From: Zooshikella harenae
Lineage (GTDB): Bacteria > Pseudomonadota > Gammaproteobacteria > Pseudomonadales > Zooshikellaceae
Reading direction: 5' to 3'
Assembly (NCBI RefSeq): GCF_018837975.1
Contig: NZ_JAGSOY010000006.1
Location: forward strand, 82,663 to 146,662
DNA: 64,000 nucleotides
Part shown: positions 46,597 through 56,181 of the stretch, in pieces
Position numbering within the stretch: the stretch's first letter is position 1
Layout: every line of letters starts with the position of its first letter
Notes under the pieces: model-generated
The model's input: the letters and a program-made list of their open reading frames with translations, nothing else
Told to the model about the DNA's origin: nothing
The model's database searches: none
Made by a program: the position numbers and the translations under genes

Positions 46597-47622
46597 ATGA
46601 ATCCAAAATTATCGATTTGCATACCAACATATAATCGAGGTCAATACATCGGTGATACGTTGGAAAAAATTCTCAATCAAAACGATCCTTTAATACAGGT
46701 TGTTATTTCTGATAATGCCTCCACTGATTATACAGAAGATATAGTTGCTAGTTATTTAGATAAGGGAGTGTCAATCAAATATTTTAAATGGACAGAAAAT
46801 ATGGGGGCGGATAAAAATTATCTGAAAGCTGCTGAGCTAGCAGATGGTGAGTACATTTGGTTTTTGGGCAGTGATGACTGGATATGTAATGGAGCAATTT
46901 GTAAAGTCTTAGAACTACTTGATACATATAGTACAGATATTTTATTGTGTTCAGAGTATCTATGTGATTTAGTAATGAAACCGTACAGTGTTCACTACCT
47001 TTTAGGAGAAGGAGTCTCTGATAGAGTATTCAATTTATCCAATCGGTGTGAATTAATAGAGTATTTTAGCATTGCTCAATCACATAGTGCTCTTTTTGGT
47101 TATTTATCGTCAATCATAGTATCTAAAAAGAGGTGGGATGCTATAGCATACGATGATAAATATACTGGAACCTTATACTCTCATATGTTTATTCTATATA
47201 GCATTGTCTTTGAAGGTGCTTCTTTATACTACATATCTAAACCGCTCGTCATGTGGCGTTCAGGGAATGATAGTTTTGGGGGGAAAGGAAAAATCACTGA
47301 AAGGTACCTTATTGACATAGTCGGATTTAAGATGATTATTAATGATTTTTTTAAATCTGACTTAGAACTAATTGAGGTTTTCACAGGAGCTTTTCGCAGG
47401 CATCACCCATACAAAAATATCGGATACCTTAGGATGCACACTGCGTCCCAACTAAAGTGGAACGATATACGGCGAGAGTTGATAGATAGTTTTGGTTATA
47501 GTGAAAGCATTCTGAAATTATTAAGTGTCTCATATGCTCCATCAATCCTAAAGGCTGCCTTTCTTTTTTATAGAGTACAGATGAAAATATCTAGGCTAAT
47601 TACAAATGTAAATATGCACTAA
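46597..47622 (+). CDS. family 2 glycosyltransferase, RfbV-like (3,6-dideoxyhexosyltransferase candidate)
   Basis: A 341-residue GT-A enzyme. It opens with KLSICIPTYNRGQYIGDTLEKILNQ and has ISDNASTDYTEDI, ENMGADKNYLKAAELADGEYIWFLGSDDW (about residues 66-95). The middle and C-terminal parts (YLSSIIVSKKRWDAI, YISKPLVMWRSGNDSFGGKGK) match Salmonella RfbV, the abequosyl/tyvelosyl transferase, as I recall it. I therefore infer that it adds tyvelose from CDP-tyvelose as a side branch. The gene is AT-rich, as in other O-antigen transferase genes. Confidence 0.82.
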   Translation: MNPKLSICIPTYNRGQYIGDTLEKILNQNDPLIQVVISDNASTDYTEDIVASYLDKGVSIKYFKWTENMGADKNYLKAAELADGEYIWFLGSDDWICNGAICKVLELLDTYSTDILLCSEYLCDLVMKPYSVHYLLGEGVSDRVFNLSNRCELIEYFSIAQSHSALFGYLSSIIVSKKRWDAIAYDDKYTGTLYSHMFILYSIVFEGASLYYISKPLVMWRSGNDSFGGKGKITERYLIDIVGFKMIINDFFKSDLELIEVFTGAFRRHHPYKNIGYLRMHTASQLKWNDIRRELIDSFGYSESILKLLSVSYAPSILKAAFLFYRVQMKISRLITNVNMH

Positions 47623-47669
47623 CGTGTCATTACTATCTGAATTAGCTCTTAATTGGATTAACCAATAAG

Positions 47670-48776
47670 ATGTATGTGAGCAAAACTAGTCCGATGCTTT
47701 CTAAAAAGATGATTCGAATCCACTTAACTAATGTTACAGGTGTGGGTGCAACAAGGCTTTTGCAATCTCTACTTCCAGAAATAGAAAGCAGTAGATCTAC
47801 TGTTGTAGAGCAAGTTTATTTACCAGATAAAGGAGAACTTTCTGCGTATTGCAGTCCTCATACTTCAGCTTTAATCGATGTTTACCATCGATGGCTGCCC
47901 AACTCTTTATCCCGCATACTTGAATGTTTGATTTTAGCGACACATTTTAATGGTAGTTCTCCATTATTGGTTTTGGGTGATCTACCACTTTGCTGTAAAG
48001 CAAAACAAGTGGTGTTCGTACAAACTCCAAACCTGATAAAACCATCAAATATTCAGCTCAAATGGGAGGATCTCAAATACTGGGTTTCAAGAATTCTTTT
48101 CCGGTTTAATATGAATCGAGTCCATGCATTCATTGTTCAGACTGACGTAATGCTGAATGCATTAGAGCAAAGTTATCCAGAAATAGCAGGTAAAGTGTAT
48201 GTGGTTGCACAACCAGTACCAACTTGGTTATTAGATAGTAACTTAAAGCGTATAGGGCATATGAGTCGAGATAGTAATCGTCTTAGATTGATTTATCCTG
48301 CGGCTAGCTACCCGCACAAAAATCATACTTTACTTTCTTTATTAGATCCACGAGTTGATTGGCCGGTTGAGCAGTTAGATCTTACGTTAGAGGAAGCACT
48401 TAATCCGGCACCTAATTTACCTTGGATCAAATGTCTTGGATTCCTTTCAGAGGAAAAAATGCTTGAAGCATATGGGCAAACTGATGCTTTACTCTTCTTG
48501 TCAAAGGATGAGAGCTATGGGTTTCCACTAGTGGAAGCAATGTTTGTAGGATTACCAATTGTTTGTCCAGATTTACCTTATGCTCGTACTCTTTGTGGGG
48601 ATATGGCGATTTACTTTGATCCAGACTCTCCAGATACACTTTACAAAGCACTGCTTCTGTTACAGTCACGACTGGCTGAGGGGTGGTGGCCACAATGGGA
48701 AAATCGTCTTAATACTATCCCTAAAGATTGGGCAACAGTAGCAAGAAAAATGCTGGAAATTTGCTTTAATGAATGA
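47670..48776 (+). CDS. family 4 glycosyltransferase
   Basis: A 368-residue GT-B enzyme. The C-terminal half has FLSKDESYGFPLVEAMFVGLPIVCPDLPYARTLCGDMAIYFDPDSP (about residues 277-323), the ExxGFPLVEA donor-site motif of GT4. The N-terminal acceptor half contains GVGATRLLQSLLPE and FVQTPNL. It would act on the lipid-linked O-unit; donor unknown (mannose or rhamnose would be usual). The start is placed at ATG 47670; an ATG 13 codons later is possible. Confidence 0.85.
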   Translation: MYVSKTSPMLSKKMIRIHLTNVTGVGATRLLQSLLPEIESSRSTVVEQVYLPDKGELSAYCSPHTSALIDVYHRWLPNSLSRILECLILATHFNGSSPLLVLGDLPLCCKAKQVVFVQTPNLIKPSNIQLKWEDLKYWVSRILFRFNMNRVHAFIVQTDVMLNALEQSYPEIAGKVYVVAQPVPTWLLDSNLKRIGHMSRDSNRLRLIYPAASYPHKNHTLLSLLDPRVDWPVEQLDLTLEEALNPAPNLPWIKCLGFLSEEKMLEAYGQTDALLFLSKDESYGFPLVEAMFVGLPIVCPDLPYARTLCGDMAIYFDPDSPDTLYKALLLLQSRLAEGWWPQWENRLNTIPKDWATVARKMLEICFNE

Positions 48777-48805
48777 TTACTTTTTAAAAAAATTGAGTTA
48801 ACTGA

Positions 48806-49924
48806 ATGAAAAAAGCTTTGATAACAGGGGTTACTGGCCAAGATGGTTCATACCTCGCTGAATTTTTGTTAGGAAAAGATTACGAAGTACATGGCATTAA
48901 GCGCCGAGCTTCACTTTTTAATACACAACGCATAGATCACATTTATGAAGACCCTCACCTTATCGATCGTCGTTTCGTTTTACATTACGGAGACCTAACT
49001 GATTCTTCAAGTCTCACTCGCATCATCCAAGAAGTACAGCCAGATGAAATTTATAATCTAGGAGCACAAAGTCATGTAGCTGTTAGTTTTGAAAGTCCGG
49101 AATACACAGCTGATGTGGATGCTATTGGCTCATTACGAATTTTAGAAGCAATACGTATCTTGGGTCTCGAAAAGAAAACTCGTTTTTATCAAGCATCTAC
49201 ATCAGAACTATTTGGCCTTGTGCAAGAGATTCCACAAAAAGAAACAACACCTTTTTATCCGCGTAGTCCTTATGCTGTAGCCAAACTTTACTCATATTGG
49301 ATCACTGTGAATTATCGTGAAGCTTATGGAATATATGCTTGTAATGGAATTCTATTTAATCATGAAAGTCCCCGCCGAGGAGAAACGTTTGTTACCCGAA
49401 AGATTACTCGTGGCCTCGCGAACATCGCTCAAGGGTTAGAAAAATGCTTATACATGGGAAACATGAATGCTTTACGGGACTGGGGGCATGCTAAAGATTA
49501 TGTGAGAATGCAGTGGATGATGCTGCAACAAGACCAGCCAGAAGATTTTGTTATTGCAACTGGTGAACAACATTCTGTTCGTCAGTTTATCGAATGGTCG
49601 GCAAATGAGCTTGGGATTAGTTTGCTCTTTGAAGGTCAGGGTTTAAACGAACGTGGAATAGTTACGAATGTTTGTGGTGAAAAAGCACCAGGAATAAAGG
49701 TAGGTGATGTAATTATCCGGGTTGATCCTCGCTACTTCCGACCTGCAGAGGTAGAAACACTCTTGGGTGATCCAGAAAAAGCGAAGCAGGAATTAGGTTG
49801 GATACCTGAGATTTCGGTACAGCAAATGTGTGCAGAAATGATAGCTGAGGATCTAAAAGTAGCACAGCGTCATGCATTCCTGAAAGCTAACGGGCATGAT
49901 GTACCCGTCTCAGTTGAGAAGTGA
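48806..49924 (+). CDS. gmd: GDP-mannose 4,6-dehydratase
   Basis: A 372-residue SDR enzyme that forms GDP-4-keto-6-deoxymannose. The signature runs [33 protein letters not shown] (residues 4-36), then [20 protein letters not shown], and the Tyr-x-x-x-Lys site [15 protein letters not shown], followed by [21 protein letters not shown]. It sits 12 bases from fcl, and the pair leads to GDP-L-fucose. Confidence 0.96.
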   Translation: MKKALITGVTGQDGSYLAEFLLGKDYEVHGIKRRASLFNTQRIDHIYEDPHLIDRRFVLHYGDLTDSSSLTRIIQEVQPDEIYNLGAQSHVAVSFESPEYTADVDAIGSLRILEAIRILGLEKKTRFYQASTSELFGLVQEIPQKETTPFYPRSPYAVAKLYSYWITVNYREAYGIYACNGILFNHESPRRGETFVTRKITRGLANIAQGLEKCLYMGNMNALRDWGHAKDYVRMQWMMLQQDQPEDFVIATGEQHSVRQFIEWSANELGISLLFEGQGLNERGIVTNVCGEKAPGIKVGDVIIRVDPRYFRPAEVETLLGDPEKAKQELGWIPEISVQQMCAEMIAEDLKVAQRHAFLKANGHDVPVSVEK

Positions 49925-49936
49925 GGATAACTGTTA

Positions 49937-50905
49937 ATGGGTTATAGCAAAAATATATTTGTAGCTGGACATCGGGGCATGGTGGGATCAGCAATTGTTC
50001 GCAATTTGCAAACTTTAGGTTGTAACAATATCATTACTGCTGATCGTGGTGAGTTAGACCTTTTAAGTCAGGAGGCTGTATTTTCATTTTTCCAGCATAA
50101 TAAGATTGACCAAGTGTACCTAGCTGCTGCTAAGGTTGGCGGGATTCATGCCAACAACACTTATCCTGCAGAATTTATATATGAAAACTTAATAATTGAA
50201 GCTAATATTATTCACTCGGCACACAAATCGGATGTTCAAAAGCTGCTATTTTTAGGGTCCAGTTGTATCTATCCCAAGCACGCTGACCAACCCATACAAG
50301 AGAAAGCGCTGTTGACTGGCTTACTGGAGTCTACAAACGAACCGTATGCAATAGCCAAGATTGCTGGAATCAAGTTGTGTGAAAGCTATAATCGGCAGTA
50401 TGGTCGAGATTATCGTAGTGTTATGCCTACAAATCTTTATGGTCCAAATGACAATTTTCATTCTGAAAATAGTCACGTGATACCTGCTTTAATTAGGCGT
50501 TTTCACGAAGCAACTCAACGCAATGATGCTGAGGTAGTTATTTGGGGTAGTGGAAAGCCAAAACGAGAGTTTTTATATGTAAGTGATATGGCTTCAGCTT
50601 GTGTTCATATTATGGAATTACCTCTGGATACATATCAGGTAAATACTAGTTTAATGCAAAGCCATATTAATATAGGCTCTGGTATTGACTGCACTATTCA
50701 GGAGCTAGCCGAAACGGTAGCCAAAGTTACAGGTTTTCATGGAAAGTTGATATTTGACTCAACAAAGCCTGATGGAACACCGCGTAAATTGTTGGATACT
50801 TCTCTGGTTAATTCTTTGGGCTGGTCTTCGCAGATTTGCTTGGAAGATGGCATTCGACGTACGTATGAATGGTATGTCAAGAATGTACTTACTGTGAGGC
50901 TATAA
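49937..50905 (+). CDS. fcl: GDP-L-fucose synthase
   Basis: A 322-residue epimerase/reductase (Fcl/WcaG) that epimerises at C3 and C5 and reduces the 4-keto group to give GDP-L-fucose. Motifs are [59 protein letters not shown], and the catalytic Tyr-x-x-x-Lys of [16 protein letters not shown]. The C-terminal [13 protein letters not shown] motif is also typical. It follows gmd and abuts the next glycosyltransferase. Confidence 0.95.
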   Translation: MGYSKNIFVAGHRGMVGSAIVRNLQTLGCNNIITADRGELDLLSQEAVFSFFQHNKIDQVYLAAAKVGGIHANNTYPAEFIYENLIIEANIIHSAHKSDVQKLLFLGSSCIYPKHADQPIQEKALLTGLLESTNEPYAIAKIAGIKLCESYNRQYGRDYRSVMPTNLYGPNDNFHSENSHVIPALIRRFHEATQRNDAEVVIWGSGKPKREFLYVSDMASACVHIMELPLDTYQVNTSLMQSHINIGSGIDCTIQELAETVAKVTGFHGKLIFDSTKPDGTPRKLLDTSLVNSLGWSSQICLEDGIRRTYEWYVKNVLTVRL

Positions 50906-51658
50906 ATGTGTCTTAAGATATCAATTATCACTGTGTGTTTTAATAGTAGTGCTACTATTCGACGAACAATTGAATCTGTTCTTAAGCAAAACTACTGTGA
51001 TATCGAGTATATTATCGTCGATGGTGCTTCTACAGATAATACAATGGAAATTATTTTTGAATATAGAGAAAGGATCTCGAAGGTTATCAGTGAGCCAGAT
51101 AAAGGGATCTATGATGCCATGAATAAAGGGCTGGACTTTGCCAGTGGTGATATTATTTGTTTTTTGAATGCCGATGATTTATACGCAAAACTAAATGTGC
51201 TTAGCTTGGTAAGCTCTTATTTTCAAAAAGGTGGACTTGATGTCTTAATGGGAGATGTTGTTTTTTTTCATCATAAAAATCCAACTCAAGTAGTACGGCG
51301 ATATCGTTCAGATCGCTTTACTCCTGAAAAACTAAGTTGGGGCTGGATGCCTGCTCATCCTGCCTTGTTCCTGAGTAAACGAATTATTCAAAGAGTTGGC
51401 CGATTTAAGACAGATTACCATATAGCAGGGGACTTTGAATTTATTGTTCGTATATTCCATGGGTATGCCTTGCAATACTTACATATACCTGAAGTACTTG
51501 TTAATATGCAAACCGGTGGAGTAAGTACTAAGGGATTGCGCTCCAAGATCCAACTCAATCAGGAAGTCCTTCGTGCTTGCCGTGATAACGGCCTAAGTAC
51601 CAATATTTTAAAAATACTCTCTAAATATCCCTTGAAGTTTTTGGAAATAATCTATTAG
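50906..51658 (+). CDS. family 2 glycosyltransferase (WcaE-like)
   Basis: A 250-residue GT-A enzyme. The core is KISIITVCFNSSATIRRTIESVLKQNYCDIEYIIVDGASTDNT, followed by EPDKGIYDAMNKGLDFASGDIICFLNADDLY (about residues 71-101), a pattern shared with colanic-acid WcaE and related transferases. HPALFLSKRIIQRVGRFKTDYHIAGDFEFIVR lies downstream. The ATG directly follows the fcl stop and the stop shares one base with the GTG of the next gene, so the region gmd to the PGT gene is read as one unit. Being next to gmd-fcl it may use GDP-fucose, but this is conjecture. Confidence 0.88.
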   Translation: MCLKISIITVCFNSSATIRRTIESVLKQNYCDIEYIIVDGASTDNTMEIIFEYRERISKVISEPDKGIYDAMNKGLDFASGDIICFLNADDLYAKLNVLSLVSSYFQKGGLDVLMGDVVFFHHKNPTQVVRRYRSDRFTPEKLSWGWMPAHPALFLSKRIIQRVGRFKTDYHIAGDFEFIVRIFHGYALQYLHIPEVLVNMQTGGVSTKGLRSKIQLNQEVLRACRDNGLSTNILKILSKYPLKFLEIIY

Positions 51659-52584
51659 TGAATATTTTAGTTTCTGGAGCTAATGGCTTCATAGGACGTT
51701 CTTTGTGCCCATACTTATCTTTTCTGGGTTATAATGTAGTGCCAACAGTACGAAGGCCTTGTCATATACCAAATGAACGTATTGTTAATGATGAGTTTTC
51801 TTGGAAAAATGCCTTGACTAGCTGTGATACTGTTGTTCACTTAGCTGGCTGCTCCCACTTTATCAAGACGGAAAAGAGTCAGCATTTAGCCTTCAAAACT
51901 TCCAATATCAAAACCACGTTGGACCTGGCTTGTCATGCTGCTGATATTGGAGTGCGCCGCTTTATATTTCTCAGCACAATTAAGGTTAATGGTCAGCAAA
52001 CATTACGAGGATGTAGTTTTAGACCTGATAATTGCCCTGCTCCAGAAGACTCTTATGCCAACTCGAAATGGAACGCTGAACAAGGTCTTTTTGAAATAGC
52101 ACAGAACACAGGTATGCAGGTCGTTTGTATTCGCCCGCCTTTAGTTTATGGTCCAGGTGTAAAAGGAAATTTTTTATCCTTAATGCATTTTATAGATAGA
52201 GGCTTACCACTCCCTTTTGGCTCAGTTCAAAATAAACGCAGCCTGGTGAGTATTTATAACCTTATTGATCTAGTTAGAACTTGCATAGATCACCCTTCTG
52301 CAGTAAACCAGACTTTTCTTGTTAGTGATGATGAAGATCTCTCTACAACTGAGTTACTTCAAAAGTTGAGTTTAGCTTTAAATCGACCCGCACGGCTAGT
52401 CCCTATTCCTGTCCAGTTTCTTCGTTTAACTGCTCAGCTTGTAGGAAAAAAAGAAGTTGCTCAGAGACTATTTGGAAATTTGCAAGTTGATATTTCCAAA
52501 ACCAAACAACTACTGGGGTGGTCTCCATCTGTCACTGTTGATGAAGGCTTGCGGAAAACAGCAGAATGGTACTTGAATCTATGA
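51658..52584 (+). CDS. UDP-sugar 4-epimerase/reductase of the WbpV/WreQ type
   Basis: A 308-residue extended SDR protein. It has SGANGFIGRSLCPYL at the start, VHLAGCSHFIKT, and DSYANSKWNAEQGLF with the Tyr-x-x-x-Lys pair, then IRPPLVYGPGVKGNFLSLM. These features and the directly adjacent initiating transferase point to the group (WbpV, WreQ, Gne-like) that reduces or epimerises UDP-4-keto-6-deoxy-HexNAc to UDP-QuiNAc or UDP-FucNAc; the keto precursor would come from the WbpM-like protein two genes on. The start is GTG at 51658. The exact product is not determined. Confidence 0.8.
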   Translation: MNILVSGANGFIGRSLCPYLSFLGYNVVPTVRRPCHIPNERIVNDEFSWKNALTSCDTVVHLAGCSHFIKTEKSQHLAFKTSNIKTTLDLACHAADIGVRRFIFLSTIKVNGQQTLRGCSFRPDNCPAPEDSYANSKWNAEQGLFEIAQNTGMQVVCIRPPLVYGPGVKGNFLSLMHFIDRGLPLPFGSVQNKRSLVSIYNLIDLVRTCIDHPSAVNQTFLVSDDEDLSTTELLQKLSLALNRPARLVPIPVQFLRLTAQLVGKKEVAQRLFGNLQVDISKTKQLLGWSPSVTVDEGLRKTAEWYLNL

Positions 52585-53138
52585 TAAAGCGATTGCTTGA
52601 TGTTATCTTTTCTTTAATAGGTTTGATTACACTTTCACCTGTGCTGATTGTTGTTATGGTTTTAGGTTGGGTTGATACACGTTCACCTCTATTTAAGCAA
52701 GAGCGTGTAGGTCGTCATCAAAGATCTTTTATTTTAGTCAAGTTTCGCACCATGCGAATAGAAACTCAATCTGTAGCCTCACATTTGGCTGATGCCTCAG
52801 CCATTACACCACTAGGTCATTTCCTTCGTCGTACAAAGCTGGATGAGTTACCTCAATTATGGAATGTATTAAAAGGTGAAATGAGTTTAGTTGGTCCTCG
52901 TCCCTCGCTTTTTAATCAGGAAGAATTGATTCAAGAGCGTGAAAGACAAGGGGTTTATAATGCTAGACCTGGTATAACAGGGCTAGCACAAATTGAAGGG
53001 ATTGATATGTCTACTCCTCAGCTATTGGCAAGAACTGATGCGAAAATGCTAAAGACGATGAATCTTAGAAACTACTTTAGTTATATCGCTTTGACTGTTT
53101 TGGGTAAAGGGTCAGGAGACCGAGTGAGGGGCCATTAA
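52581..53138 (+). CDS. initiating sugar phosphotransferase (small monotopic phosphoglycosyltransferase)
   Basis: A 185-residue bacterial sugar transferase (PglC/WreU-like catalytic domain only, without the N-terminal helices of WcaJ/WbaP). A re-entrant hydrophobic helix (RLLDVIFSLIGLITLSPVLIVVMVLGW) is followed by SPLFKQERVGRHQRSFILVKFRTM. The catalytic Asp-Glu pair is in RTKLDELPQLWNVLKGEMSLVGPRP, and NARPGITGLAQI follows. It would move a HexNAc-1-phosphate onto undecaprenyl phosphate to begin the O-unit. I use ATG 52581 (ATGA overlap with the reductase) instead of an earlier in-frame ATG at 52566. Confidence 0.9.
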   Translation: MIKRLLDVIFSLIGLITLSPVLIVVMVLGWVDTRSPLFKQERVGRHQRSFILVKFRTMRIETQSVASHLADASAITPLGHFLRRTKLDELPQLWNVLKGEMSLVGPRPSLFNQEELIQERERQGVYNARPGITGLAQIEGIDMSTPQLLARTDAKMLKTMNLRNYFSYIALTVLGKGSGDRVRGH

Positions 53139-53186
53139 ACTGTATGAATTATTTTATGCTTACAGTTATGTTAAAGTTTCTATTTT

Positions 53187-55208
53187 ATGAATATTAAAAA
53201 GCTATTACTAAGCTTACCTCGACGACTTAAACGTATAATTGGTCTTATTGCTGATGTTTTAATGACATGGTTATCCTTATGGTTAGCTTTTTTTATACGG
53301 TTGGGAACTGATCAAATAATCAACCCATTTGAGCAAGATCATTACATACTCTTTGTTTCAGCACCTTTTATTGCAATACCTGTATTTATCCGTATGGGCT
53401 TATACCGTGCCGTCTTGCGCTATATGGGGCGTGATGCATTCCTGTCGATTTTTAAAGCAGTAACGCTTTCTTCTTTGATTCTTGCACTGGCTGTATTTTG
53501 GGCTAAGGATGAAGTGTTTGTTCCTCGCTCTGTTATCTTGAACTACTGGGCATTGAGCTTGCTGTTTATTGGTGGGTTTCGTTGGCTTATTCGTTCATGG
53601 TTAGGGTCATATTTGCACAGTACTGTGGTTGAAGATGCTAAGTATAAGTTGCAAAAGACACCAGTTGCTATCTATGGAGCTGGTCAGGCAGGCTTTGAGT
53701 TACTAGGTGCTTTGGAGCGTGGTCGGCAGTTGCAGCCAGTCGCTTTTGTGGATGATGATCGATCTATAGCTAATAGAATGATTGGTGGACTTAAGGTTTA
53801 TACGCCTAAACATATCATTCAGATGATTAATGAAGCGGGCGTCCAAGAAATTTTACTAGCAATGCCTACTTTGAAGCGTGCAGAAAAAAGGCAAATTTTG
53901 GAAAATTTACAAGGCTATCCTTTGCACGTCCGTACAGTTCCAAGTGTTACTGAATTAGCACAAGGCAAAGTAAAAGTTCAGGATATTCGTGAAGTTGAAG
54001 TTGCTGATGTGTTGGGGCGAGATGTTGTTAAGCCTGATAAAACATTATTAGCACGATGTATTCGTGGGAAGGTAGTTCTTGTTACTGGGGCGGGAGGTTC
54101 AATTGGTGCTGAGTTATGCCGGCAAATTATCAGCCAAAAGCCTGAACTTCTTATTCTTTATGAGCACTCTGAGTTTAACTTGTATACGATCCATGATGAG
54201 TTAAAACGTCATGAAATGGTTGTAAGCGATCAAGTGTCTATTGTGCCTTTGCTTGGCTCTGTGCTGGATATATGCCGCTTGATGAGTATTTTTTCTGGTT
54301 ATCAGATTGATACAGTTTATCATGCGGCTGCTTATAAACATGTGCCTATTGTCGAACATAATCCAATTGAGGGCTTTCGGAATAATGTGTTGGGTACAAC
54401 ATATACGGCACTTGCAGCTATTGCAGGACAAGTTAATCACTTTGTATTGATTTCTACTGATAAAGCAGTACGTCCAACCAATATCATGGGGGCCACTAAA
54501 AGAGCGGCAGAACTCGTGCTGCAAGCGCTTGCTGATGAAAAGCAGGTAGTAATTAGTGATATAATTGACAATAGCCAGTATAAAACACCTTATAAGAATT
54601 TGACGTGTTTTACGATGGTTCGTTTTGGTAATGTGCTTGGCTCCTCAGGCTCTGTTATTCCCCGGTTTAGAGAACAGTTGGCGGGTGGAGGACCAATTAC
54701 TGTAACACATCCAGAGATTACTCGTTACTTTATGACGATCCCTGAAGCATCTCAATTAGTTATCCAGGCTGGAGCTATGGGGTCTGGTGGAGAAGTCTTT
54801 GTACTGGATATGGGGGAGCCAGTTAAAATTAATGATTTAGCGATTAAAATGGTTAACCTTTCTGGGCTAACAGTTAAGTCTGAGAGTAATACCGAAGGTG
54901 ATATCGAAATTGTTTATACAGGGCTACGTCCCGGTGAAAAGCTTTACGAAGAGTTACTAATTGGTGATGAAAACTGGCCTACTGATCATTCAATGATAAT
55001 GAAAGCGAATGAGCATAAGTACGGCTGGCTTGAGTTAACGCATTACCTTAAAACATTGAATAAGCAGTTAGTTGAGGGGGACATACCCGCATTCAGGGAT
55101 CAGTTGGAAAAGCTAGTGTTAGGTTATCAGCCTGGACCCATTGTAGATTATTTGTACCAAATTGGTCAGGAGGACCCAGCCCCTGTGGTTTTGGAAAATG
55201 TTGGATAG
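53187..55208 (+). CDS. wbpM: WbpM/FlaA1-type UDP-GlcNAc 4,6-dehydratase, membrane-bound
   Basis: A 673-residue protein with about four N-terminal transmembrane helices (residues 15-140), a nucleotide-binding CoA-binding-like domain (VAIYGAGQAGFELLGALERG), and an SDR catalytic domain starting VVLVTGAGGSIGAELCRQI (about 292-310). The latter has AAYKHVPIVEHNP, ISTDKAVRPTNIMGATKRAAE, in which Met replaces the usual catalytic Tyr as in large-type dehydratases, and RFGNVLGSSGSVIP. It makes UDP-4-keto-6-deoxy-HexNAc, the precursor of QuiNAc, FucNAc or bacillosamine. WbpM ends the O-antigen locus in Pseudomonas, and here too it is the last gene before a terminator. Confidence 0.93.
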   Translation: MNIKKLLLSLPRRLKRIIGLIADVLMTWLSLWLAFFIRLGTDQIINPFEQDHYILFVSAPFIAIPVFIRMGLYRAVLRYMGRDAFLSIFKAVTLSSLILALAVFWAKDEVFVPRSVILNYWALSLLFIGGFRWLIRSWLGSYLHSTVVEDAKYKLQKTPVAIYGAGQAGFELLGALERGRQLQPVAFVDDDRSIANRMIGGLKVYTPKHIIQMINEAGVQEILLAMPTLKRAEKRQILENLQGYPLHVRTVPSVTELAQGKVKVQDIREVEVADVLGRDVVKPDKTLLARCIRGKVVLVTGAGGSIGAELCRQIISQKPELLILYEHSEFNLYTIHDELKRHEMVVSDQVSIVPLLGSVLDICRLMSIFSGYQIDTVYHAAAYKHVPIVEHNPIEGFRNNVLGTTYTALAAIAGQVNHFVLISTDKAVRPTNIMGATKRAAELVLQALADEKQVVISDIIDNSQYKTPYKNLTCFTMVRFGNVLGSSGSVIPRFREQLAGGGPITVTHPEITRYFMTIPEASQLVIQAGAMGSGGEVFVLDMGEPVKINDLAIKMVNLSGLTVKSESNTEGDIEIVYTGLRPGEKLYEELLIGDENWPTDHSMIMKANEHKYGWLELTHYLKTLNKQLVEGDIPAFRDQLEKLVLGYQPGPIVDYLYQIGQEDPAPVVLENVG

Positions 55209-55247
55209 CATACAGCACTTAAAGAGTATAAATAATACACACACTTT

Positions 55248-55274
55248 AAAAGGCAGCTTACGCTGCCTTTTTTT
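55248..55274. terminator. bidirectional terminator ending the O-antigen locus
   Basis: GGCAGC-TTAC-GCTGCC stem flanked by A's on the left and seven T's on the right. It lies 40 bases after wbpM and overlaps the stop codon of the convergent EamA gene, so it can serve both. Confidence 0.88.
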
Positions 55275-56181
55275 GTTTTAGGGTATTAGGTTGTTGGGTT
55301 GTTCTGGAAAAACGTTGTTGGATCAAAATTCCACTAATAATGAGGGCCAGCCCACTGTAAACTGAATTATGGATGGGTTCATTCAGAATAGTGGCAATAA
55401 AATATAGGGACATAAATGGGGAAAGAAAAATTAAATTGCTGATTTTAGCTGTTTGCTTGGCATAGCGAAGTGCAAATAACCACAATACATAGGTAATGCC
55501 CATTTCAAAAAAGCCAATATACAGTGTACCTGCAATCCCTTGCCATGCCAGATTAAATTTGGCATCAAAAGAGAATGTGGTGATGATTGTTAAAGGTAAA
55601 CTCCCTATAAAACAGGCAAGTAAGTTAGCAATTGGGTCGGCAGTCTGTTTTGTATTTATAATCCAGTAAAGTGACCAGATAAGCGTGCTGATTAAGATAT
55701 AGCATAATCCAAGAGGGTTAGTGTTATTGAAGTCAATCAAGCTACCTTGAGTACAAATAACAATAACGCCCAAATAACAAACAACCATGGCAACGGCATC
55801 AGCAACATAGAGACGTTGTTTTAAAAAAGGAACTGCTAGTAAGGTTAATGTGATAGCCCAGGTATAATTTATCGGCTGAGCCTGCTGGGCAGGGAGTAAA
55901 CTGTACCCAGCAAAAAGCAATAAATAATAAGCAAATGGGTTTAATGAACCAAGCATAAGGTAATACAGCGGACGTCGTTTAAGTAACTGAACAACAAGTA
56001 AGCATTTTCGTTGGATGAGGAGTATAGTGGAAAGACAAACAATGCAGCTAAGGCATGACAAAAATACAAGTTGAAGTGGAGAAAAGTATGTAAGTGATAA
56101 TTTAAATGCAGTGGCTACGGTAGCCCACAGTGTAACAGCTATTAGGGCTAAGCCCGTCGCTAAACGTTGATTTTTAGTCAT
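55258..56181 (-). CDS. EamA/DMT family transporter
   Basis: A 307-residue membrane protein with ten hydrophobic helices in two EamA repeats (about residues 8-145 and 155-295), the layout of the drug/metabolite transporter superfamily. It opens ATGLALIAVTLWATVATAFKLSLTYFSPLQL; the second repeat contains LGLCYILISTLIWSLYWIINTKQ. Such proteins export small metabolites or take up nucleotides or sugars; the substrate cannot be inferred. It is a single gene convergent with the O-antigen operon, sharing its terminator. Confidence 0.88.
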   Translation of the reverse strand: MTKNQRLATGLALIAVTLWATVATAFKLSLTYFSPLQLVFLSCLSCIVCLSTILLIQRKCLLVVQLLKRRPLYYLMLGSLNPFAYYLLLFAGYSLLPAQQAQPINYTWAITLTLLAVPFLKQRLYVADAVAMVVCYLGVIVICTQGSLIDFNNTNPLGLCYILISTLIWSLYWIINTKQTADPIANLLACFIGSLPLTIITTFSFDAKFNLAWQGIAGTLYIGFFEMGITYVLWLFALRYAKQTAKISNLIFLSPFMSLYFIATILNEPIHNSVYSGLALIISGILIQQRFSRTTQQPNTLKQKKAA

